Below, piece by piece: positions 5,803-14,241 of a stretch of 42,240 nucleotides of DNA. The DNA is taken from contig JALHOJ010000033.1 in assembly GCA_022843045.1 (NCBI GenBank), forward strand, positions 1 to 42,240, written 5' to 3'. Source of the stretch: Phycisphaerales bacterium (GTDB lineage Bacteria > Planctomycetota > Phycisphaerae > Phycisphaerales > UBA1924). The position numbers were made by a program, and so were the translations under genes. The stretch's first letter is position 1. Every line of letters begins with the position of its first letter. The notes beneath the pieces are model-generated. The model was not told the origin of the DNA. It saw only the letters and a list, made by a program, of their open reading frames with translations, and made no database searches.

Positions 5803-7767
5803 TTACCGGCGCGGGCGGTTGCGTTGGCTCGGGGCCGACTGGCGACTCACCTGCGACGAGCCAGAGGCCTCCCCGTTGCCCTGCGACGAGGAGCCGCGAA
5901 CGACGAAGCTCGGGCCCCGCCGGACGGCCGCGCCTCGCATCTCGCGCAGGCCGCGGGTCGAACGCGGTGCGCTCGCCTGGCCCGAAGAGCCGCCCGAATC
6001 GCCACCCGCGTTCTGCTCGCCGCCAGGCCCGCCAGGATTGCCGGCTTCGTTGGGCCGGCGGCCGCGTTTGATCGCCTGGATGATCGGATCGCTGGCGACG
6101 ATCGCCTGCGGCAGGCTGTCTTCCCAGCTGGGCGCCGCGCTCACATTCGCGGGCATGGTGTTGATGTCGAAGAAGATCGGGCGATAGCCCCACTCCGCGA
6201 ACTGACGCATGTCGTTGGTCATGCGCTCGAGGCTGGGCATGCCGCCCAGGAAGCGGCGGTGCTGGTGATAGCTCATGCTGCCCCAGGTCTCGTGGCCCGG
6301 ATTCATGAAGTCCATCAGGTGGTTGGGGCCGTCAATCTTGTAGAGCTGGCGCTCGTTGGTGACGTTGCTGGGCGGGAAGAGCGCAAAGCCCGTGACATAG
6401 GTCGCGGCGACCGTGTGCAGGATGTCGCACTGGGCCGGCTCGGTGACAAACGTCAGCTGCGGGTGGCGGTTGCGCATCGTCTGGAGCCACGGCATCGACT
6501 TCCAGAGCGGCGTGTGGTCAGGCTGGAAGGTGTCCAGGCCCACGATGGTCGCGCCGGTCGCGGCGATCCCGTCGATCTCGCGCAGGGCCCGCTCCAGATG
6601 GTTGGGGTTGTCAGGATCGAACTTGATCATGTCCGCGCTGTTCCAGGTGTTGGACATCAGCAGCGAGCGACCCCACCAGATGCCCAGCTCACGACCCGCC
6701 GCGGGCACAGCGGGCAGGCCGTTCACCGGATCGGTCGCGGTCTGCATCTGCGGGCTGCGGGCGAACTGGCTGCCGACCAAGTACGGGAAGTTCTGCTCGC
6801 GGTTCTCGTTGTAGAGACCGGAGATCATCCACACCATGGTCGCGGGCCAGCCTTGCGGACGCAGCAGCAGGTTCTTGGTGCGGGCGAAGCCGTTCAGGTC
6901 CGGGCGAAGGTCCTCGCGATACCCCAGCGGGTTGGAGGTGCTGATGTTCTCGGGGTCCGCGACCGTGACGCCCAGCACAGGAGTGGTCTTGCGGACGTAC
7001 TGCACGGGCCCGTACGTGGCGCGGAAGTAATTGCGATAGGGCAGCAGCGTGGTGATCCACTCGTCAGGCCGGTCGGTGACGCGGATGCTCACCACGTACG
7101 TGCGCGTCTGGCCGGGCTGAATCTCACCCGAGAACATGTCCTGTTCCTTGCGGGAGTTTTCCATGTTGCTGGTGCGGAACCGCACCGTCCAGCCCTTGCC
7201 CGCCTCGCCCTCGGCCATGTAGTTGCCCGGGCTGTCAATGTGGAGCCTCACGTCGTGCTTGTAGTCCATCACCGGGTACTGGATCGACACGCCCACCGCC
7301 ATGTTCTGGTTGCGCATCACCATCACGGGCGAGTACAACTCTGCCGGGTAGTACCCGGCCCATCCCACCATCGTGCTGGCCCGCTTGGACGCCCACTCGG
7401 TCACTTCGGTTGAGTTGAGGAACTCGATCCGCTCGCCCAGGTTGATGACGCCCACCCCGATCTCGCCGCTCTTGCGCGGGGCCGAGCCGTTGTTGGTGGC
7501 GGTGATGATGAGGTCCGCACCGGTGGGCTGCTCCTGCAGCGTCACGTTGGTCGTCAGGTTGCCCCAGCCGCGCATCGGCTCAATCCGCTGGCGGGCGATG
7601 ATCACCCGCCCGTTGGACAGGTTGCGCATCTCCAGTTCGCCATTAACTAGACTCGATGACACCTTCCGCGTCCCCGTTTCCACGGGCGGAACTTGCTGGG
7701 CTAGGGCATCGAGAGCCCCGGTGATGCTCAGGCCGACCAAGACGCTCGCGTACACGGTGAGTTGCAT
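5803..7767 (-). CDS. Secreted protein of unknown function, Gly/Ser/Arg-rich tail
   Basis: 654 residues from ATG 7767, chosen for the TGGAGG Shine-Dalgarno eight bases upstream and because a typical signal peptide follows at once (hydrophobic to about residue 20, then ALAQQ). The mature part shows beta-rich N-terminal segments (about 40-260, with VITATNNGS and RTYVVSIRVTDRP) and a second half with barrel-like strands: IWWGRSLLM, ATIVGLDTFQ, LTFVTEPAQCD, RPIFFDINTMPAN. The last ~80 residues are low-complexity G/S/R/Q. The second half could be a TIM-barrel glycosidase-like domain, but I see no decisive catalytic pair. It is the last gene of the minus-strand polysaccharide cluster, so processing or recognition of that polymer is a reasonable guess only. 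Confidence 0.8.
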   Translation of the reverse strand: MQLTVYASVLVGLSITGALDALAQQVPPVETGTRKVSSSLVNGELEMRNLSNGRVIIARQRIEPMRGWGNLTTNVTLQEQPTGADLIITATNNGSAPRKSGEIGVGVINLGERIEFLNSTEVTEWASKRASTMVGWAGYYPAELYSPVMVMRNQNMAVGVSIQYPVMDYKHDVRLHIDSPGNYMAEGEAGKGWTVRFRTSNMENSRKEQDMFSGEIQPGQTRTYVVSIRVTDRPDEWITTLLPYRNYFRATYGPVQYVRKTTPVLGVTVADPENISTSNPLGYREDLRPDLNGFARTKNLLLRPQGWPATMVWMISGLYNENREQNFPYLVGSQFARSPQMQTATDPVNGLPAVPAAGRELGIWWGRSLLMSNTWNSADMIKFDPDNPNHLERALREIDGIAATGATIVGLDTFQPDHTPLWKSMPWLQTMRNRHPQLTFVTEPAQCDILHTVAATYVTGFALFPPSNVTNERQLYKIDGPNHLMDFMNPGHETWGSMSYHQHRRFLGGMPSLERMTNDMRQFAEWGYRPIFFDINTMPANVSAAPSWEDSLPQAIVASDPIIQAIKRGRRPNEAGNPGGPGGEQNAGGDSGGSSGQASAPRSTRGLREMRGAAVRRGPSFVVRGSSSQGNGEASGSSQVSRQSAPSQRNRPRR

Positions 7768-7904
7768 TGCACAACCTCCAAAACTCGGTGGATTGATCCC
7801 GAACCAGACGCTCAACTCTGGCAAACACCGCGACCCATGTTGTGAGATGCGCCCCAACTTCCCTGGTTCTCAGTCTTCGCCAACCCGCACAGTTGGCACA
7901 GGCG

Positions 7905-9365
7905 TCAGGACCCCTGCAGGCCCCAGGGAACCCGCTGCCCGCCGCGGGCGCCGCCCGCTGGCTCCGCCCCAAGCCCGCCCGATCCGCCCCCGTCGTCGTC
8001 GCGCTGGTTCCCGTCGCCCTCGCCCGCCTCCCGCGCCGGCGCGTCTTCTGACCCGGTCAACGCGACGTTGTACCGCATCCCAAACGCCACCAGGAGCTTG
8101 GCCACCAAACGCATGCCGATATACGCCGACACGATGGCGATGATCGTGCGGAACACGAACAGGCCCAGTTCGCCGCGCGGGATCGCCACGATCTCGCCCA
8201 GCGCGACGCCCACGGGAATGACCACAAAGGGATTGTCCGGCTCCAATCGCACCATTTCATCCAGGATGCGAAGGAATGCGCCCATCAGAGCCGCGTACAG
8301 CAGCAACGCGATCCACGGATTGTCGTTGGCGATGTGGCCCATCATCCCAGGGCCCACCGTAAAGCCCGAGGCCTTGTTGACGATCGCCGCCTCGGGCACC
8401 ATCGTGATCCCCAGCGAGTCGAGCTTCTCGGGCCACCACTCGCGCGGAATGATGTTGGTGGTGACGTACCGCAGCGAGTGCAGGGTGTCGTACGGGTAGT
8501 TTTCCGGCCGCGACTCCATCAGCCACATGCTGATCGGTGCGGCGCCCTGGCCTGAGAAGACGTCGACCATGCCCGCAAACACGTTGGCTTGGAGCAGCGA
8601 CATCATCTGATCCACAAAGCCGCGTTCGCGGCTTTCGTGCGTGCGGACGCTCGTATACGCCGAGATCACGATCAGACCCGCGAGCGCCACGCCCGTCAGG
8701 GGCAAGAACATCCGCCCAAGGTTTTGCTTCTTGAAGTGCCCGTGGAACGCTCCCCACAGGCACACCACCGCCACGCTCACCAGGTCGCGACGCCCGAACG
8801 TGCGCAGCAGGGCGAGGGCCGTCGCCAGCCCCACGATCGCGAACGCGAAACTCGCTCGCGCGGGGTTGAAAATCTGCTTGGCCCACACCCAGCAGGCCAT
8901 CCCGGCCGCCGCTGTCGCCAGCGTCACGCCCACCATCGTCCCCAGCACGCCGATCACCGGGATGAACTGGAACGTCAGGCGGAACACGTATCCGACGATC
9001 AGGAACCCCACCGCGAGCGTCATCATCGTGATGGGCGCGGGCAGCGGATCGGGCTTGGCAAGTTTCTTGGGAATGCCGAACGTGAACCACTTCCACTCAT
9101 ACACGAAGTGCATCACCAGCAGAAAAATCACCACCCAGCCCAGATACAGCGCGCCCGTTCCCGCGGGGCTCTGCAGCGACAGCTCCCAATAGACCCCCGA
9201 GAAGAACGCGATCGCCGCGCTCGTGATCTGATAGATCATGAACCCCGCGAGGAAGAAGTTGCGGGCCGACAGAATCGGATGACGCCCGGTCTTGATCTGC
9301 CACGTCACCACCAGCACCACAATGGCGCCAATCAGCAGCGTGATCCAGCCCAGTATCGCCTCCAA
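7905..9365 (-). CDS. Polytopic membrane protein, probable Wzy-like polysaccharide polymerase
   Basis: 486 residues with about ten hydrophobic spans (for example 5-21, 37-56, 74-90, 114-130, 134-155, 170-188, 223-240, 350-366, 380-395, 405-430) and a soluble loop at about 245-340 containing RTHESRERG and NIIPREWWPEKL. This arrangement, with a large late periplasmic loop and an Arg-rich run, is that of O-antigen or oligosaccharide repeat-unit polymerases. The tail (440-486) is low-complexity Gly/Ala/Glu. The start is TTG at 9365, preceded by GAGAGGAAC; the upstream methyltransferase ends only 18 bases away. The neighbours are glycosyltransferases, which supports polymer assembly at the inner membrane. 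Confidence 0.75.
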   Translation of the reverse strand: MEAILGWITLLIGAIVVLVVTWQIKTGRHPILSARNFFLAGFMIYQITSAAIAFFSGVYWELSLQSPAGTGALYLGWVVIFLLVMHFVYEWKWFTFGIPKKLAKPDPLPAPITMMTLAVGFLIVGYVFRLTFQFIPVIGVLGTMVGVTLATAAAGMACWVWAKQIFNPARASFAFAIVGLATALALLRTFGRRDLVSVAVVCLWGAFHGHFKKQNLGRMFLPLTGVALAGLIVISAYTSVRTHESRERGFVDQMMSLLQANVFAGMVDVFSGQGAAPISMWLMESRPENYPYDTLHSLRYVTTNIIPREWWPEKLDSLGITMVPEAAIVNKASGFTVGPGMMGHIANDNPWIALLLYAALMGAFLRILDEMVRLEPDNPFVVIPVGVALGEIVAIPRGELGLFVFRTIIAIVSAYIGMRLVAKLLVAFGMRYNVALTGSEDAPAREAGEGDGNQRDDDGGGSGGLGAEPAGGARGGQRVPWGLQGS

Positions 9366-9383
9366 GGCCCGTTCCTCTCCGCC

Positions 9384-10136
9384 CTACTTGGGCTTCTCCA
9401 ACTTGAACAGAATCTGCTGCGATGCTCCGCGATACCGCGTTCCGATCACCCGGTCATACATACGCGGCAGGAACCGCAAAGGTCGCGGGAAGTACGTCTC
9501 CCAGTTGATGGCGGGGTAGTAGAAGACCTCCAACGCGGTAAAACCCACACCCGCCCCGGCTTTCGCCACCGTGGGCGGGCTGTTGAGCCGGTAGTAGGTC
9601 GGAATCCGATTGACCTTCCCCTCGTTGCTGATCCGCTCAACCTGCCGCTTCACGTTAAACGTCTCGATCACCTTCACCGCCCACGCAAAGGGATGTGTGG
9701 CGCTGGGCGTGAGCGCATAGAAGACCCCGCCCGGCTTGAGCGCTCGATACGCCGCTTTCAGGAATCCCTGCGTGTCCCCGACGTGCTCAAACACGAAAAA
9801 CGACAGCAACGCGTCGTACGCCCCTTCGGGCACCGGACATTGCTCAAACGTCCCCACCCACTTTTCCGTCAGGTGCGGGTTCTGCACCACCTCCGGAAAC
9901 GGATCCAGCCCGTCCAGCTGCTTGGCTTGCTTGATCACGGGAAAAAACACCATCTCGCCCGTCTTGCTGGGCAGGTCCGGCCCGTTCTTCCCGCAACCGA
10001 CGTCCAAGACCCGACCCTTGAGGCGCGGATCGCTCCCCATGATCTTCGCGAAGTGCTCCGCAAAGCCAGAACGGTTCTCGTCGAGTTCTCGAAACCCCCC
10101 CGCGATGGTCGCCTGCGGCGCAATGGTCACTTGCAT
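9384..10136 (-). CDS. Class I SAM-dependent methyltransferase
   Basis: 250 residues. The SAM-binding motif I is GRVLDVGCGKNGPD (near residue 40), followed by LDGLDPFPEV, the acidic second strand. DALLSFFVFEHVGDTQGFLKAAYRALKPGG, around residues 110-140, is the hallmark of methyltransferase type 11/ubiE-like enzymes. The C-terminal part includes YPAINWETYFPRP. ATG at 10136. Its position between the polymerase and the glycosyltransferases implies a sugar or lipid-carrier methyl transfer for the surface glycan; the substrate cannot be read from the sequence. Confidence 0.85.
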   Translation of the reverse strand: MQVTIAPQATIAGGFRELDENRSGFAEHFAKIMGSDPRLKGRVLDVGCGKNGPDLPSKTGEMVFFPVIKQAKQLDGLDPFPEVVQNPHLTEKWVGTFEQCPVPEGAYDALLSFFVFEHVGDTQGFLKAAYRALKPGGVFYALTPSATHPFAWAVKVIETFNVKRQVERISNEGKVNRIPTYYRLNSPPTVAKAGAGVGFTALEVFYYPAINWETYFPRPLRFLPRMYDRVIGTRYRGASQQILFKLEKPK

Positions 10137-10234
10137 GCGTCAATCCTGATCTTGTGTCGCACAGGGCACACGCCCCCGACAACCACTTCGCCTATCGGAC
10201 GTTTTTCCCCGCCAGTTCAGCACTTGAGCGTAGG

Positions 10235-11350
10235 TCAGGGCCTCGTCAAATCATCCAGCATCGTCACCCAACGGGCCACCCAGGCTCGGTGTGTGAACGC
10301 CGCAGCCAGATCTCGGCTCCTCTTCCCCATGATCGCCAGCTGCCCCCGATGCTCGTGCATCCAGCGCATCGCGCGCGCAAGGTCGTTCGCATCGCCCGAG
10401 GTCACCTGCAGGCCGTTGTACAAGTGCTGCACAAGATTGACCCCCCCGCCGCAGGCCTCCGAACAAATCTGCGGCAATCCCGTCATCCCCGCCTCTGCCA
10501 GCACCGCTCCCCACGGCTCGTACACGCTGGGCAGCACGAAACATCCAGCCTCTTCCATCCGCGCCGGCTGCTCATCGGGCTGCACAAACCCTCGATCCTG
10601 CACGCCATCAATGCCCGCCAGGAGCGACCCCAACGGGCCGCGCCCGTAGCAATCCAGCGGCCATGGATCCTTCACCTGCGACGCATACTGCTTGTACGCC
10701 TCGACCAACACCCCCACAGCCTTCTCCGGCGCGTATCGCCCCATGAACATGAACCTTCCGGGCCATTCCGGAAACCGAGCAAGGCGTCGCTCGAGCACTG
10801 GCCCAAAGGCCTCGGCGTCCACGCCATACAGCCCGCGCACGATCCGACGCTCTTCGAACCCCAGCCAGCGGGCAAACTGCCATGTTCGCTCCGCCGCGAC
10901 CACCGCGCGATCCACGCGCCGGAAGAACCGCCGATGCGCCAGCCGCCCCGCGAACTGTCGCCAGTGCCAGCGCCAGGGCGTGTCCATCGTCATCACGATC
11001 TTGGTATCTGGAAGCGCCGGATCGTCCGCCAGCGCCCGCAGCGCGGGATAAGCCCACCCAGCCACCACCAGCACATCGGGCTTGATCTCACGCACCCAGT
11101 TCCCCACGTCGCGCTGGTACTGATCAAAGGGCCACACCACATGCTTGACGCCCGGCAGCAAACGCGATTCCTGAAACCCCACGTTGTCCTTGGACGCGAT
11201 CGCGAAGAGCGCAACCGAAACGTCCACATCCGGATGCGCCGCGAGGGCCCGCCAGCACGCTGCCATGTAGCCAGACACGTGCGTCCAGCAGATCGCCACC
11301 CGCACCTTCCGGGACAGACGAGGAATGAAGTCTTCGGGGCGATCCATCAT
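10235..11350 (-). CDS. Glycosyltransferase, GT4-like
   Basis: 371 residues from the tandem ATG-ATG at 11350, with TAGGAG just upstream; an earlier in-frame start at 11383 would overlap the preceding gene. GT-B fold: the N-terminal part is KVRVAICWTHVSGY with IKPDVLVVAGWAYPAL, and the C-terminal nucleotide-sugar half has RFMFMGRYAPEKAVGVLVEA and CYGRGPLG. The EX7E motif is present as EPWGAVLAE (residues 278-286). It starts 8 bases after the stop of the next glycosyltransferase, so the two are one transcript. Donor and acceptor are unknown. Confidence 0.88.
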   Translation of the reverse strand: MMDRPEDFIPRLSRKVRVAICWTHVSGYMAACWRALAAHPDVDVSVALFAIASKDNVGFQESRLLPGVKHVVWPFDQYQRDVGNWVREIKPDVLVVAGWAYPALRALADDPALPDTKIVMTMDTPWRWHWRQFAGRLAHRRFFRRVDRAVVAAERTWQFARWLGFEERRIVRGLYGVDAEAFGPVLERRLARFPEWPGRFMFMGRYAPEKAVGVLVEAYKQYASQVKDPWPLDCYGRGPLGSLLAGIDGVQDRGFVQPDEQPARMEEAGCFVLPSVYEPWGAVLAEAGMTGLPQICSEACGGGVNLVQHLYNGLQVTSGDANDLARAMRWMHEHRGQLAIMGKRSRDLAAAFTHRAWVARWVTMLDDLTRP

Positions 11351-11357
11351 GCTGCTC

Positions 11358-12707
11358 CTATCGACCGTTCTTGGAACCCGCATCCAACGGAGCCGCTGCC
11401 GCGCCGTCGTGCGTTGCGTCCAGCATGCGCGCGTACCACGCCGCCAACGCGCGAGGGTGGTAGGTCGCCAGCGCCCAGCGCCGCGCCCGCTCGCCCCGCT
11501 CGCGCAATTCAGCGCCGTCTGAGCCGATCAACTTCGCCACTGCCCCCGCGAGTTGCTCCGCGACGTTCGCGCCGCCCTCAAGAATCCAGTTTCCCGCACG
11601 CTCAAACTCGCGCCACGTATCCACCTGCTTCGTCGTGATCACGGGCGTGCCGCAGAGCATCGACTCCACCAGCGCGATGCCGAAGTTCTCCTGGCTCGTG
11701 GGCAACACCATCACATCCGCCGCCTGCATGAGCGACCACTTCTGTTCGCCCGTCACCAGTCCCAGGAAGTGACATCGATCCTCGATGCTCAGCTCGCGCG
11801 CCAACTGCTTGCAGTGATCCTCAAATTCGGGCGGATGTCCCTTGCCCGCGATCAGCGTCGTGACCTGCGCCCCTTCGCGCTTCCAGATCGCCGCGGCTCG
11901 CACCAGCGCATCGGGCGCCTTCTTGGGCGCAACCCGCCCGAGAAACAGCACCTTCAATCCGGGCCTGTTGAGCGCCGGAAACGTACTTTGCGCCAGGTCC
12001 GGCCCGGGCAAGGCCGCAAACGCCCGCGGATCAATCGGCGGCGGCGGCCCCACCACCACCGGCGCGCGCACGTGCACACGCCCCTGCCGGGCTTCTTCTT
12101 CAACCTCAAAGTGCACACAGCGCGCGTGATTCAGCATCGTGCCGCTGAAGAGCGCAAGATGCAGTCGCTTCTTCAATCGCCCCTGCGCCAAGCTCCAGTC
12201 ATCAAGCATGCCGTGCGGGCTGATCACGTACGGCACACCCATCCGCCGCGCCAGCGATGCCATCTGGATGTTCGTGCTCGCCCATGGCCCGTGCAGGTGC
12301 AGCACGTCCGCGTCGCGCAGCGCCGCTTCGCAGATCGCAAGTCCCTCGCCCGTCAGCAACTGAAACGGCTCGTCGCGTTCGCTCGCGAGCATCGAGGACC
12401 CGCGCAGCTCCGCAAGCCGATCCCGCATGGGCACCGTGACGCACGCCGTGGTGCCCGCGCGATGCTGGATCGCATCGCCCGCCTTGGGATGCTGGTGAAA
12501 CCAGCACGGGTCTTTCAAGTCCTCGTTCTCGCTGGAAAGCAGCGTGACGCGATGGCCCAGGTCAGTCAGCATCGGACACAAGAGCGACACGGTGTTGACG
12601 ACCCCGCCGTCGCGCCGCCTCATCCACTTGAGGAACTGCACGATCCGCAGCGGGCGCGTGGAGCCCAGCTTCGCGGCGACATCGAGTTGGGCAGTCTGCT
12701 CCGCCAA
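11358..12707 (-). CDS. Glycosyltransferase, GT4-like (paralogue of the next gene)
   Basis: 449 residues from TTG 12707, preceded by GGGAG at good spacing. The N-terminal acceptor domain has LRIVQFLKWMRRRDGGV, a glycine-rich loop, and VISPHGMLDDWS (162-173). The donor domain has LKVLFLGRVAPKKAPDALV, TLIAGKGHPPE, and the EX7E motif ENFGIALVE (340-348) inside TSQENFG. HGMLDDW and TSQENFG recur in the protein encoded at 12723-13916, so the two are probably tandem paralogues. The stop is 7 bases from the downstream glycosyltransferase and the start is 15 bases from the upstream one. Confidence 0.9.
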   Translation of the reverse strand: MAEQTAQLDVAAKLGSTRPLRIVQFLKWMRRRDGGVVNTVSLLCPMLTDLGHRVTLLSSENEDLKDPCWFHQHPKAGDAIQHRAGTTACVTVPMRDRLAELRGSSMLASERDEPFQLLTGEGLAICEAALRDADVLHLHGPWASTNIQMASLARRMGVPYVISPHGMLDDWSLAQGRLKKRLHLALFSGTMLNHARCVHFEVEEEARQGRVHVRAPVVVGPPPPIDPRAFAALPGPDLAQSTFPALNRPGLKVLFLGRVAPKKAPDALVRAAAIWKREGAQVTTLIAGKGHPPEFEDHCKQLARELSIEDRCHFLGLVTGEQKWSLMQAADVMVLPTSQENFGIALVESMLCGTPVITTKQVDTWREFERAGNWILEGGANVAEQLAGAVAKLIGSDGAELRERGERARRWALATYHPRALAAWYARMLDATHDGAAAAPLDAGSKNGR

Positions 12708-12722
12708 GGCTGCTCCCGCGAA

Positions 12723-13916
12723 TCAGCGCCGACCCGTCGCGCTGGCGCATTGCTGGTACATCTCGAGGAACTTCGCGAGCGTCTTGCGCTCGTCGTAGGT
12801 GTCCAGCACCCAGGCCTGGGAACTCGCGCCCATCCGCGTGACTCGCTCGCGATCTCCCGCGAGAGTCGCGATCGCGTCCGCAAACGCCTCGGGCGTGCGC
12901 TCGCAGATCACCACGCTGCCGCTGCGCTCGAGTTCCGGATAGATGTCGGTGCCGCGGGTCGTCACCACGGGCGTGCCGCTCGCGAGGCTCTCGGTGTAGA
13001 CCAGGCCGAAGTTCTCCTGGCTGGTGGGCAGGGCGAAAATGTCGCAGGCTTGGTACAGGCTGAACTTGAGCGGGCCAGAGACCTGGCCCACGAAGTGCGT
13101 GATCGCCTCGATCCCGCGCGAGGCGATCTGGGCCTTGAGTTGCTCGACGTACGGCTTGTCCCCGTCGCCCGCGAGGATCAGTCGCACCTTCGCGCCGCGC
13201 TGCTGCGCGAGACCGATCGCGTCGATCAGGACATCAGGCCCCTTCTTGTAGTGCAGTCGGCTGAGAAACAGCACGTTGAGCCGTTCGTGATCGTTGAGAA
13301 AGGCCCACTGCTGCTGGGCCGCGCCGGGTCCGGGCAAGTCTCGATACGCCGCCATGTCGATCACGTACGGCACCGTGACAACATTGCCCTTGGGGAACCA
13401 CTTGCGGCTCTGCTGGACTTCACCTTCCGCGGTGCAGTGCACGAACTGGGACTGCTCGAGATATGCGCGCCCTCCCAGCGCAAGGTACACGCGCTTCTTG
13501 AACGACTTCTGCTGCATGCTCCAGTCGTCGAGCATGCCGTGGGCCGTGACGAAGTACGCCAGCTTGGCCCGCCTGGCCATGCTCGCGATCTGCACGAACA
13601 TCGTGTTGAAGACCCCGTGAAAGTGCAGCACGTCTGCATTGCGAATCACGCTATCGACCTTCGGGATCATCTCGATGCCCAGTCTCCCGAGCGAGGCTCG
13701 CGGTCCGGGCAGGCCGACGACGGCCGGCACCTTCGCGTCCTTGGGGCCCTCTTCCCCCGCGTTCGCCAACCACGCTTGTGGCGCATCGCGCGGGTCGGGC
13801 GTGACGATGGTGGTCGCGTGCCCAAGTTCCGCCGTCAGTCTGGCCAGATCGAGCGCGCACCGGGGCGGGCCGCCAAACTCGGTCGCCGTGGAATCGATGA
13901 CGTGCACGATGCGCAT
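12723..13916 (-). CDS. Glycosyltransferase, GT4-like (paralogue of the previous gene)
   Basis: 397 residues from ATG 13916, chosen because MRIVHVIDS is the normal first strand of a GT-B glycosyltransferase; the upstream in-frame ATG at 13973 adds a basic, unconserved 19 residues. Motifs: YFVTAHGMLDDWS, LNVLFLSRLHYKKGPDVLI, LILAGDGD, and the EX7E motif ENFGLVYTE within LPTSQENFG. No strong Shine-Dalgarno is visible at 13916, so the start is less certain than the function. It follows the terminator at 13979-14010, so it may have its own promoter in the ~60 bases between, or rely on read-through. Confidence 0.88.
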   Translation of the reverse strand: MRIVHVIDSTATEFGGPPRCALDLARLTAELGHATTIVTPDPRDAPQAWLANAGEEGPKDAKVPAVVGLPGPRASLGRLGIEMIPKVDSVIRNADVLHFHGVFNTMFVQIASMARRAKLAYFVTAHGMLDDWSMQQKSFKKRVYLALGGRAYLEQSQFVHCTAEGEVQQSRKWFPKGNVVTVPYVIDMAAYRDLPGPGAAQQQWAFLNDHERLNVLFLSRLHYKKGPDVLIDAIGLAQQRGAKVRLILAGDGDKPYVEQLKAQIASRGIEAITHFVGQVSGPLKFSLYQACDIFALPTSQENFGLVYTESLASGTPVVTTRGTDIYPELERSGSVVICERTPEAFADAIATLAGDRERVTRMGASSQAWVLDTYDERKTLAKFLEMYQQCASATGRR

Positions 13917-13978
13917 GGGGGCCGATGGTACGGGCGGCACGCTTGTCCCGCGACGGCGCGGGCGGACGTGCAACCAAC

Positions 13979-14010
13979 GAAAAAACGCCGATGCTTTCGC
14001 GGTCGGCGTT
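13979..14010 (-). terminator. Terminator between the 53-residue gene and the glycosyltransferase
   Basis: AACGCCGA (13984-13991) pairs with TCGGCGTT (14003-14010). Read on the minus strand the stem runs straight into TTTTTTC. It lies 30 bases past the stop codon of the small gene at 14040-14201 and splits the polysaccharide cluster transcript. Confidence 0.85.
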
Positions 14011-14039
14011 CACACACACCTTGGTCTGCGGTCCATCAA

Positions 14040-14201
14040 TCAATAGTTCATGTAGGTTTCAACCGGCTCGATCTCGTTCTTGGGCTTCCACGCCTCGCGA
14101 ATCGACCGCGCGATCATCTTGATCTCTACCCACACTGTGCGCTTCGCGGGCTCTTGCTGGAGGCTGGCGGTGCTGAACAAGTTGGTGGGAAGGCTCGACA
14201 T
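14040..14201 (-). CDS. Undescribed small protein (53 aa) in the polysaccharide cluster
   Basis: ATG 14201 has GGAGCAACCC in front (GGAG at six bases). The frame reads MSSLPTNLFS...QQEPAKRTVWVEIKMIARSI and ends ...EPVETYMNY with TGA at 14042-14040. It is hydrophilic with a central amphipathic, basic helix (RTVWVEIKMIARSIREAWK, residues 21-39), and has no signal peptide or membrane span. Support that it is real: a good ribosome site, the coding-like composition of the frame, and a strong terminator starting 30 bases after its stop. It lies between two glycosyltransferase genes on the same strand. I do not recognise the family; the helix could bind a membrane surface or a partner enzyme. Confidence 0.65.
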   Translation of the reverse strand: MSSLPTNLFSTASLQQEPAKRTVWVEIKMIARSIREAWKPKNEIEPVETYMNY

Positions 14202-14241
14202 GGGTTGCTCCACGCCAGGGCAGGAGAGAGTTGCCCCGACG

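Noticed and set aside
8589..10649. Plus-strand open frame of about 690 codons opposite the polymerase and methyltransferase
   Set aside because: Antisense shadow rich in Arg, His and Gln; the minus strand carries membrane spans and a SAM motif.
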